Shown piece by piece: positions 1-5,029 of a stretch of 5,029 nucleotides of DNA. Made by a program: the position numbers and the translations under genes. Source of the DNA: Betaproteobacteria bacterium (lineage in GTDB: Bacteria > Pseudomonadota > Gammaproteobacteria > Burkholderiales > Thiobacillaceae); the NCBI GenBank assembly GCA_020049245.1, contig JAIFLB010000206.1, forward strand, positions 1-5,029. The letters are read 5' to 3'. Within the stretch, counting starts at the first letter, position 1, and each line of letters opens with the position of its first letter. Below the pieces are notes generated by a model that worked only from the letters and a program-made list of their open reading frames with translations, was not told the DNA's origin and searched no databases.

Positions 1-1
1 C

Positions 2-175
2 ATCACCAACGTCGACATCGCCGCCGCGCTGACCGCGCAAGGCTTCGAAGTCGCCAAGGCGGAAGTGCGCATGCCGGACGGCCCGTTCAAGGCCGTCGGC
101 GAGTACAGCGTCACCCTGTCGCTGCACACCGACGTCACCACCGACGTCAATGTGGTGGTGGTGGGCGAGCAGTAA
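2..175 (+). CDS. rplI: Large ribosomal subunit protein L9 (bL9), C-terminal part, 5' end cut by window edge
   Basis: The frame starting at base 2 is open to the TAA at 173-175 and encodes the last 57 residues. It matches the C-terminal domain of bacterial L9: the pattern ITNVDIAAAL, then GFEVAKAEVRMPDG, a GEY segment and an alternating Val-rich strand (LHTDVTTDVNVVVV). This is the same order as the E. coli protein (DIADAV, VEVAKSEVRLPNG, GEHEV, then a Val-rich strand). L9 binds 23S rRNA at the base of the L1 stalk through its N-terminal domain. The C-terminal domain seen here lies at the end of a long helix and helps to maintain reading frame. The gene usually closes an rpsF-rpsR-rplI operon, often followed by dnaB. 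Here a terminator follows after 12 bases and the next gene is convergent, so no dnaB follows directly. The start and N-terminal half are outside the window. Confidence 0.93.
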   Translation: MTNVDIAAALTAQGFEVAKAEVRMPDGPFKAVGEYSVTLSLHTDVTTDVNVVVVGEQ

Positions 176-187
176 TCGTCGCCTTCC

Positions 188-227
188 AGACGTAAAAAAG
201 GCCGCGTAAGCGGCCTTTTTTACGTCT
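188..227. terminator. Bidirectional intrinsic terminator between rplI and the convergent PEPCK gene
   Basis: A perfect 18-bp inverted repeat (188-205 pairs with 210-227) has a 4-base GTAA loop. The GC core GGCCGC/GCGGCC is flanked by an A6 run on the left arm and a T6 run on the right arm, so either strand gives a GC hairpin followed by a U-tract. It lies 12 bases after the rplI stop and 23 bases beyond the stop of the gene on the - strand, so it can serve both convergent transcripts. Confidence 0.93.
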
Positions 228-250
228 GCGGCTTTGCCCGAACCTGCTCC

Positions 251-3200
251 TCAGCCTGCCGCTGGACTTTCCGCCACCGGTGCCAGCGGATCGGCGCCCA
301 GCGTGCCGATGAATTCACGCCAGGATTCCGGCTCGGCCAGCGCGTCCAGGCGCGCCTGGGCGTAAGCGATGCGCGCGTCGAGGTCGAGGCGGCGCGATTC
401 TTCGGCGTTGCGTCGATTCTGTTTGAAGTGGACCAGTTCATTCAGGCTGCGCGTCCACAACGCCAGATCGCGTTCGCGCTTGACCTGCAAACGTTGTCGG
501 TACCAGTCAGACGCAAGCAGGTTTTCGCGCGTGAACAGGGCGCGGATTTCCGGTGCATGCACCGCCAGTCCGCGGTAATGGCCTTCCGACATGATCGCCA
601 GCAACGCTTTCAGCGGCGGACAGGCTTCTTCGATGCTGCCATCCTCGAAATACTGCTTCGCCACCCGTTCCTGCGCCTCGACGATGTTGTCGATGCCGTC
701 GGCGAAATCGGCCAGATTCTGTGTTTCCGGTTTCAGGATGGCCTCGGTGAACACCGCGCGTGGGTTGTCGAAAATCTTGCCCATGAAATGCGCGACGAAA
801 CGTTCGGTGATGCGGTAGCCGAGACGGCTTGCCAGCACGCGCTTGCCGTTGAAATCGAAGTCTTCCAGCGCTTCCATGTAGCCCCGCTCGATCAGCCAGG
901 ACGCCTTGCGCTGCGCCGGGCTCAGGCGTACCCAGATTTCCGGCACCAACAGGCTGATGTCGTGATCCACCCGCACCTGTGGGCCGACATGGCCGGCCGA
1001 GGTGGAGAAACCGTCGTGATCGGTGAGGATCATCGAGACCAGCGCGTTGTTCAGGTCGGCGGTCGGCCGCAAGGCGTTGAACGGTCCCTTGGTCAGCGCG
1101 CCTTCGGAACCTGCGCCGGTGGTCGACGGCGATTTGCCGGTCAGCGAGCAGATGAAGTCCATGAACAATTCCGGCAACGCCTGGTAGTGAATCGGGTTGT
1201 ACACCGCCAGGGAACGCACGCCGGTATCCGGCGGGTTGTTGCGGCGGCCGGACAACACCGCGTCGACGCTAATGCAGACCGGCGATTCAGCGTCCAGCTT
1301 GCGCTGAAACCGCATGCCCATTTCGGCCGCGTATTTGCGCATCGGGTTGGCGATGTCGGGACGCAGCTGCAGATAGCGCGGGTTTTTCGACGGTTTGCCG
1401 TCGACCATCCTCGGCCGCGCCGACGAGACTGCAACCTGTCCCGAGCGGGCGGCGCCGAGCAACAGGTCGCGCATCGGCGGCGAATAAGCATGCAGGCGCA
1501 TGACGTTTTCGACCTCGGCATCAAGCGAATCGCCCTGTAGCGGCTCGAAATTAGCCAGGAAGTTGCCCGGCAGCGCCATGTCGATCTCGGTCTGCTTGTC
1601 GTAGCCCGGAATCACCGCGTCGTCCGGCCGCTGGAACAGCCGCAGTTCGCAGTTGTAGGTCAGCTTGACGCTGTCGCCCGGCTGCAGCCCCGGCTTGCAG
1701 CCGACCAGCCTGGAGACCGGCGCGACCACCGAGGCGGTGATGTCGTCTTCCATCTGCACTTTTTCGGCGGGGATGAAGTCCTGGCGCAGTTTGAAGGTGC
1801 GCCAATGCGCATTGGCGTCGAAGCCGACACGCAGATAACTGGCCACGATGCGGCGGCCGAACATCTTCAATTCATGCCCGGGCGCGCCATCGACCACGTC
1901 GACCGCCAGTTGCTGGTGCCAGTCCTCGCCCCAGTCCGGTCGGTAGAAACGTTTGATCAGGAATACCAGCGCCAGGATGCGCGGCGGGATGCTGTTCAGC
2001 CAGGCGTTGTATTCAGCGGTGAAACTCGACGACGGCGTCAGCATCTTGATCACCGAACCCAGGCTGCGTTCCATGCACAGCGGCTTGCGCTCGGCATCGC
2101 GATCCTCGTTCTCGAAACCGGCCAGGAAACGACGGCTGAAATCATGTTCAAAGATGCCGCGCACGCGCGCCAGATCCTGCTCCATATGGTCGATGAACAG
2201 CGGACCGTAGATCACCGCATCTTCCAGCGACTTGGAAATCTCCGACTTGCCGCCGCCGGATACGGTGCACGGCTTGTGGCAGAAAGTGCCTTCCGGATCG
2301 ATGCCGATCAAACGCCAGGAAGGCGCACCGGGATGCGCGCGCATCTCGACCTTGTAGCCGTTCGGTTGCATGTACAGCTTTTCCGGCATCAAGCGGATCT
2401 GATGCGTTTTGCCGTCGCGTTCCCAGGAAATGCTCTGCGCGTTGAGGTCAAACCGCACCGCCTGCGGCACATAAATAATGTCCGGATAGGTCAGATCGAC
2501 GGCGTGGCCTTCCGGCATCAGGCGCATGAACTGGCCATAGCGCGCCAGCATGTCCTGGAACGAATAGCCGGCCACCCGGGTGCGGCTGTCGGCGCCGTAT
2601 TCCTCGCCGTGATTGCGGCACTGGAACAGCAGCGCACCACCGGCATGTTCTTCTTCTGCCAGGCCATATAGATTGGCGGCGAAGCTGATCTGGGTTTTGA
2701 CTTCCTTCTTGCAATAGCCAAAGTAGTTGTCGGCCAGGATGGTAACCATGACGCCGCTGGCATCGCGCGCGGTCAGCTTGAATGCCTGGCCATTGTTGTA
2801 GCGTTCGTCCGGCTGTTGCCAGCACATGCCGTCGCGGCGCTGGCGTTCGCTCGCCGCATCCCAGTGCGGCAGGCCGAGCTCGCGCTTGGTCAGGGTGACC
2901 AGATGCGGCGCCAGCACGACGCAACCGGTGTGCCCGCTCCAGTGTTCCACATCCAGGCTGGCATCGTATTCCGGCAGCGAGGGATTACCGCCGTTGCCGA
3001 ATACGGTCTCGACAAAATCGAGGTTGCTGACCAGATTGCCCGGCGCGAAGAAGCGGATTTCCATGCTCTTGTAAGGCGCCACGCCGGGAATCGCCGGGCA
3101 GATCACCGGCCGCAGCAACAGCGACACGAACATGCGCGAAGGCTGCGGCTGATTCACCGTGTAGGGCAGCGTCATCAAATCCTGTGGCGGCTCGAAGGCG

Positions 3201-3718
3201 AGGCTAAGCATGCGGGCGTACACCTCGCGCGGCACCGCTTTCTTGTCGCCGGGAATCGGCAGGCCGCCCTCGGCAACGTGAAACAGACCGTGCGTTGTGC
3301 GACGGTCGCTCGCCGGGTTGTGCAGCACGCCCTGGCGCACCCGGAAACTGGAGACGATGTCGGAACGAAACACATCGGCATCGACCGGCAACGACAACTC
3401 GCGCGCCAGACCCTCATGGTCGAGGATGAACGATTGCCCGGGCAGTTGCGGAATCGATTCAACGCCGGCCAGATAACGGTCGAGAAAATCCTGAATGCGC
3501 CGATCCGGCGGACTCAGGTAATTCGACAGCAGCCAGTTCTTGGCGCGATAGGCCATCAGCAGGTCATGCGCGACATCCATGAACTCGTCGCTCTCCTGGC
3601 CGCGCACCGCCGGCTGCCCGGACGACGCCAGCTTGAGGTTGATGTACAAGCGCAGGTTGTCCTTCTGACGTTGCGCTTCCTGCATCGGATCGAGCGTGAA
3701 CTCGTTGAGTTTGTTCAT
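251..3718 (-). CDS. PPi-type (diphosphate-dependent) phosphoenolpyruvate carboxykinase, 1155 aa
   Basis: Predicted cytosolic enzyme for PEP + CO2 + Pi = oxaloacetate + PPi (EC 4.1.1.38), at the PEP/oxaloacetate branch point. PPi-PEPCKs, known from Entamoeba and Propionibacterium, are about 1100-1200 residues, roughly twice ATP- or GTP-type enzymes; this length fits. Visible motifs are GNGGNP (241-246), HTGCVVLAPH (263-272), the Lys pair in NYFGYCKKEVKTQISFAANL (331-350), CRNHGEEY (367-374), the P-loop-like SGGGKSEISKS (487-497) and the Gly/Ser-rich GKSPSTTGAGSEGALTKGPF (861-880). The Lys pair and P-loop-like stretch resemble the YGGEMKK and SGTGKT segments of ATP-PEPCK; Lys337/338 and His370 as metal ligands are my inference. 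The C-terminus (about 1075-1125) is charged and probably helical. There is no signal peptide or membrane segment. I chose the start at 3718 because AGGA lies 6 bases upstream. An in-frame ATG at 3751 would add 11 residues but has no such site. The family call is from memory of motifs. Confidence 0.72.
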   Translation of the reverse strand: MNKLNEFTLDPMQEAQRQKDNLRLYINLKLASSGQPAVRGQESDEFMDVAHDLLMAYRAKNWLLSNYLSPPDRRIQDFLDRYLAGVESIPQLPGQSFILDHEGLARELSLPVDADVFRSDIVSSFRVRQGVLHNPASDRRTTHGLFHVAEGGLPIPGDKKAVPREVYARMLSLAFEPPQDLMTLPYTVNQPQPSRMFVSLLLRPVICPAIPGVAPYKSMEIRFFAPGNLVSNLDFVETVFGNGGNPSLPEYDASLDVEHWSGHTGCVVLAPHLVTLTKRELGLPHWDAASERQRRDGMCWQQPDERYNNGQAFKLTARDASGVMVTILADNYFGYCKKEVKTQISFAANLYGLAEEEHAGGALLFQCRNHGEEYGADSRTRVAGYSFQDMLARYGQFMRLMPEGHAVDLTYPDIIYVPQAVRFDLNAQSISWERDGKTHQIRLMPEKLYMQPNGYKVEMRAHPGAPSWRLIGIDPEGTFCHKPCTVSGGGKSEISKSLEDAVIYGPLFIDHMEQDLARVRGIFEHDFSRRFLAGFENEDRDAERKPLCMERSLGSVIKMLTPSSSFTAEYNAWLNSIPPRILALVFLIKRFYRPDWGEDWHQQLAVDVVDGAPGHELKMFGRRIVASYLRVGFDANAHWRTFKLRQDFIPAEKVQMEDDITASVVAPVSRLVGCKPGLQPGDSVKLTYNCELRLFQRPDDAVIPGYDKQTEIDMALPGNFLANFEPLQGDSLDAEVENVMRLHAYSPPMRDLLLGAARSGQVAVSSARPRMVDGKPSKNPRYLQLRPDIANPMRKYAAEMGMRFQRKLDAESPVCISVDAVLSGRRNNPPDTGVRSLAVYNPIHYQALPELFMDFICSLTGKSPSTTGAGSEGALTKGPFNALRPTADLNNALVSMILTDHDGFSTSAGHVGPQVRVDHDISLLVPEIWVRLSPAQRKASWLIERGYMEALEDFDFNGKRVLASRLGYRITERFVAHFMGKIFDNPRAVFTEAILKPETQNLADFADGIDNIVEAQERVAKQYFEDGSIEEACPPLKALLAIMSEGHYRGLAVHAPEIRALFTRENLLASDWYRQRLQVKRERDLALWTRSLNELVHFKQNRRNAEESRRLDLDARIAYAQARLDALAEPESWREFIGTLGADPLAPVAESPAAG

Positions 3719-3724
3719 GATGAT

Positions 3725-3728
3725 TCCT
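3725..3728 (-). promoter_or_regulatory. Ribosome binding site that fixes the PEPCK start
   Basis: On the - strand AGGA is followed by six bases (ATCATC) and then ATG at 3718. This is good Shine-Dalgarno spacing. It supports the protein beginning MNKLNEF over the longer frame beginning MTLLSG at 3751. Confidence 0.7.
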
Positions 3729-3735
3729 GATAAGC

Positions 3736-3764
3736 CTGATAAAAGCGTCAATTGCGCCGGTCAA
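3736..3764 (-). promoter_or_regulatory. Possible sigma-70 promoter of the PEPCK gene
   Basis: On the - strand TTGACC (3759-3764) is separated by 17 bases from TATCAG (3736-3741). These match 5/6 and 4/6 of the -35 and -10 consensus. The predicted transcript would begin near 3729, leaving only about 11 bases before the ATG with the ribosome binding site at its very 5' end. That is tight, so the true promoter may lie further upstream. The -10 sits within a short tandem repeat: CCTGATA at 3726-3732 and 3735-3741 on the + strand. Confidence 0.25.
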
Positions 3765-4204
3765 ACCGACGCGCAGAAATTGCGTTCAAGCGACCAAAAC
3801 CGCGCTCGAAATTGGTGCATAGCATAACGGATGCGGCAGTAGCGGGCTCGTCAGCCGCCGCAGATTCAACCTGTTCGAGCTCAACTGAAGTGTTCATCGC
3901 ATTGCAATCCGTAGCCTGGCTTTGCGGCTATCCTTCGTCGAACTCAAAACTCAGCAAAATGGATGCCAACCCGCGAAGAATCTGGCTACCCGCCACGATA
4001 CCCAGGACTCACAAGGCTTGTGTGCAGATTTACCCCGCCTCACCTGGCCGCAGATTAGAACGTCAGCGCACCAATGCGATGCAGCGTGGCGGCAATCTGT
4101 GCCAAATGTGCGCAGCGACACGGGCGATTGGGTGCAGTCTGTTGATATGCCTGCCCATTCAAGGTGGTTGGCGGGTAGTAAGCGTCGTTTCGCTTTTGCC
4201 AGAC
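3765..4204. other. Intergenic stretch with no supported gene
   Basis: This separates the divergently transcribed PEPCK gene and higBA. Open frames exist on both strands: + strand frames running through 3752-4291 and 3922-4287, and - strand frames at 4055-4237 and 3951-4238. None has a convincing start with a ribosome binding site, and none gives a protein family I recognise. Small features are a weak hairpin (TAGCC 3912-3916 with GGCTA 3926-3930) and a 10-base direct repeat GCCGCAGATT at 3857-3866 and 4047-4056. It may be decayed coding sequence or a dispersed repeat. I see no tRNA, CRISPR or clear insertion sequence end. Confidence 0.55.
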
Positions 4205-4230
4205 AAAAAATTGGCCGCGCAAGCGGCCTT
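4205..4230 (-). terminator. GGCCGC hairpin with T-tract on the - strand, just upstream of higB
   Basis: A 6-bp perfect stem, GGCCGC (4213-4218) with GCGGCC (4223-4228), encloses a GCAA loop. On the left an A6 run (4205-4210) plus TT precedes the stem, so on the - strand the hairpin is followed by AATTTTTT, an intrinsic terminator layout. On the + strand the right side reads only TT then GATTC, so termination in that direction should be poor. It may block transcription leaving higBA leftward, or be a decayed version of the bidirectional terminators elsewhere in the window. Confidence 0.5.
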
Positions 4231-4251
4231 GATTCATCTCATACCTACCGG

Positions 4252-4280
4252 TTGTCGATACTATCTGACATCGATACTAT
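4252..4280 (+). promoter_or_regulatory. Predicted higBA promoter overlapping a 10-bp direct repeat (candidate HigA operator)
   Basis: TTGTCG (4252-4257) and TACTAT (4275-4280) are separated by exactly 17 bases, each matching 4/6 of the sigma-70 consensus. The sequence TCGATACTAT occurs twice, at 4255-4264 and 4271-4280, with a 16-base period. One copy overlaps the -35 and the other covers the -10. Type II TA operons are typically repressed by antitoxin bound over the promoter, so the repeat is a reasonable operator candidate. The expected transcription start lies at about 4286-4288, next to the higB ATG. Confidence 0.5.
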
Positions 4281-4287
4281 TGCGTTC

Positions 4288-4569
4288 ATGATCAAGACAT
4301 TCGCCGACAAGCTGACAGCCGCCATCTACCAAGGCTTCCAGGTGAAGCGGCTGCCAAAGGAAATTCAAGCCACTGCGCGACGCAAGCTGAAACAGATCGA
4401 CTCAGCAGCCAGCATCGACACGCTTCGTGTCCCGCCGGGAAACAGGCTGGAACTACTGAAAGGCGACCGGGTCGGGCAATGGAGCATCCGCATCAACGAC
4501 CAGTGGCGCATCTGTTTTAACTGGTCGGATGGCAATGCAACCGACGTCGAGATCGCGGACTATCACTAG
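4288..4569 (+). CDS. higB: HigB-type toxin, RelE-superfamily ribosome-dependent mRNA endonuclease, 93 aa
   Basis: The protein begins MIKTFADKLT and contains LKGDRVGQWSIRINDQWRI in the middle, the core strands of the HigB ('plasmid maintenance killer') family. It ends in DYH (residues 91-93), corresponding to the C-terminal Asp-Tyr-His that contributes to the active site in Proteus vulgaris HigB. Length matches the family norm of about 92 residues, so it appears intact. Family members cut mRNA in the ribosomal A site and slow growth unless bound by HigA. I chose ATG 4288 because it gives the canonical N-terminus; the frame extends upstream without a family-like sequence. There is no clear Shine-Dalgarno site, and the predicted promoter places the transcript start at or beside this ATG. 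The stop overlaps the higA ribosome binding site, so the two genes form one operon in the toxin-first order typical of hig loci. Confidence 0.93.
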   Translation: MIKTFADKLTAAIYQGFQVKRLPKEIQATARRKLKQIDSAASIDTLRVPPGNRLELLKGDRVGQWSIRINDQWRICFNWSDGNATDVEIADYH

Positions 4570-4573
4570 GAGA
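4568..4573 (+). promoter_or_regulatory. Ribosome binding site of higA, overlapping the higB stop
   Basis: AGGAGA begins inside the higB TAG stop and ends 7 bases before the higA ATG. It is a near-ideal Shine-Dalgarno site, far stronger than anything in front of higB. The overlap suggests translational coupling and would favour antitoxin over toxin synthesis. Confidence 0.8.
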
Positions 4574-4580
4574 AATAACC

Positions 4581-4934
4581 ATGACCATCCCACACGCAGA
4601 TTTAAAAACAATGGATTTCAGCGATATCGCCACGGGGATTTTGCTGGACCCTGTACATCCTGGCGCGGTCTTGCTGCATGACTTCATCGAGCCACTAGAA
4701 CTGACCCGCTACAAGGTGGCCAAACTGGCCGGCGTACAACAGCGCCGCATCGACGAGATTTGCGCCGGCACCCGTGGCGTCACCGGTGATACGGCTTTGC
4801 GCCTGGCCCGGCTGTTCGGCACGGATGCCGCGTTCTGGGTCAACCTGCAGGCCCAGTTCGATCTGGAAACGACATACCGCGCCATGCATGAGCGAATCGA
4901 GGCTGAAGTGACGCCATTGGCATTGGCGGCATGA
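4581..4934 (+). CDS. higA: HigA-type antitoxin, XRE/Cro-family helix-turn-helix protein, 117 aa
   Basis: This antidote binds and neutralises HigB and, in this family, usually represses its own operon. Family marks include HPG at 26-28 (the HPGE-like motif that opens the HigA domain) and a helix-turn-helix region at about 41-80, with LTRYKVAKLAGVQQRRIDEI followed by RGVTGDTALRLARLFG. FWVNLQ at 85-90, followed by FDLE, is the classic HigA 'W-NLQ-YDL' signature. The domain is followed by an acidic-helical tail. The protein has about 20 residues before the HPG motif, somewhat more than the minimal HigA. An internal Met11 exists, but ATG 4581 is preferred because of the AGGAGA site 7 bases upstream. 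It starts 11 bases after higB and is followed by a strong terminator 16 bases beyond its stop, so it closes the operon. Confidence 0.94.
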   Translation: MTIPHADLKTMDFSDIATGILLDPVHPGAVLLHDFIEPLELTRYKVAKLAGVQQRRIDEICAGTRGVTGDTALRLARLFGTDAAFWVNLQAQFDLETTYRAMHERIEAEVTPLALAA

Positions 4935-4950
4935 AATCTTGAATGAAGAT

Positions 4951-4978
4951 GAAAAAGGCCGCTCGCGCGGCCTTTTTC
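4951..4978. terminator. Intrinsic terminator after higA
   Basis: A perfect 12-bp inverted repeat (4951-4962 with 4967-4978) has a TCGC loop. The core is GGCCGC/GCGGCC, with A5 on the left and T5 on the right, and the T-rich tract continues (CTTTCT) to about 4983. It ends the higBA transcript and, having A and T runs on both sides, could also work from the other strand. Confidence 0.92.
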
Positions 4979-4983
4979 TTTCT

Positions 4984-5029
4984 GCGATAGCGACAAACTC
5001 GCCGTGAAAAGTCAGACCCGACGCCGACG
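4984..5029. other. Short unassigned right edge
   Basis: These 46 bases lie beyond the terminator. Frames are open on the - strand, but none gives a recognisable product. A motif AAAAGTCAGACCC (around 5007-5019) recalls GTCAGACC-type repeat motifs seen near some REP-type elements, but it is too short and too near the edge to call. Confidence 0.3.

Noticed and set aside
485..500. Reading the P-loop-like SGGGKSEISKS of the large protein as a sign of a generic ATPase
   Set aside because: Numbers here are residues of the protein. No Walker B or other P-loop NTPase motifs accompany it, and the surrounding motifs match the PEPCK-type active site better.
1141..2924. Shorter - strand frames inside the PEPCK gene (1141-1524, 1551-1805, 2448-2924)
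   Set aside because: They are out-of-frame shadows of the main gene, rich in Arg, Ala and Pro. They have no family resemblance, and the main frame carries clear motifs throughout.
428..3730. Three long + strand open frames (428-1540, 1805-2671, 2816-3730) opposite the PEPCK gene, all in one register
   Set aside because: They are in exact codon-to-codon antisense register with the - strand gene. Stops there require TTA, CTA or TCA codons in the sense gene, which are rare in this GC-rich codon usage. Their translations are rich in Arg, His and Gln and resemble no family.
3912..3930. TAGCC/GGCTA hairpin as a REP or attC-like element
   Set aside because: The stem is only 5 bp with a 9-base loop. 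No integron-type core sites or repeated copies are visible in the window.
4055..4237. 60-residue - strand frame upstream of higB
   Set aside because: The ribosome binding site is weak, a terminator-like hairpin lies at its start and the product is not recognisable. It is probably chance.
3922..4287. Upstream in-frame extension of higB (215-residue frame)
   Set aside because: The first 122 residues do not resemble HigB, and the frame opens on a non-ATG codon. The canonical HigB N-terminus begins at ATG 4288.
4695..4996. - strand frames opposite higA
   Set aside because: They are shadows of higA that cross the terminator hairpin, and the longer one depends on a TTG start.

Overview
The window comes from a GC-rich Gram-negative bacterium, most likely a proteobacterium and possibly a betaproteobacterium. 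This placement is an impression from the L9 sequence, codon use and the GGCCGC-type terminators; the genus cannot be read from the sequence.

Layout from left to right. (1) Positions 2-175 hold the 3' end of rplI (ribosomal protein L9) on the + strand. (2) A perfect 18-bp hairpin at 188-227 terminates rplI and also the large gene that runs towards it. (3) One 3.5-kb gene on the - strand (251-3718) encodes a 1155-residue protein. I recognise it by motifs as a diphosphate-dependent (PPi-type) phosphoenolpyruvate carboxykinase, which interconverts PEP and oxaloacetate using Pi/PPi instead of ATP or GTP. Automated annotation often calls such proteins hypothetical. (4) About 570 bases without a convincing gene follow (3719-4287). 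They hold the upstream region of the PEPCK gene, a run of uncertain DNA with several unconvincing open frames, a GGCCGC hairpin whose T-tract lies on the - strand, and a promoter-like region with a 10-bp direct repeat. (5) A compact type II toxin-antitoxin pair, higB-higA (4288-4934, + strand), ends in a strong terminator (4951-4978). (6) The last 50 bases hold nothing I can assign.

How the parts relate. rplI is core translation machinery, here cut off by a terminator and a convergent metabolic gene. The PEPCK gene appears to be a single-gene unit. higBA is a self-contained module bracketed by two hairpins: HigB is the ribosome-dependent mRNA endonuclease, and HigA is its antidote and probable autorepressor. 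The most notable points are the rarely annotated PPi-PEPCK, the possible leaderless higB transcript with a repeat inside its promoter, and the reuse of one stem sequence in all three hairpins. I see no wholly new system here.
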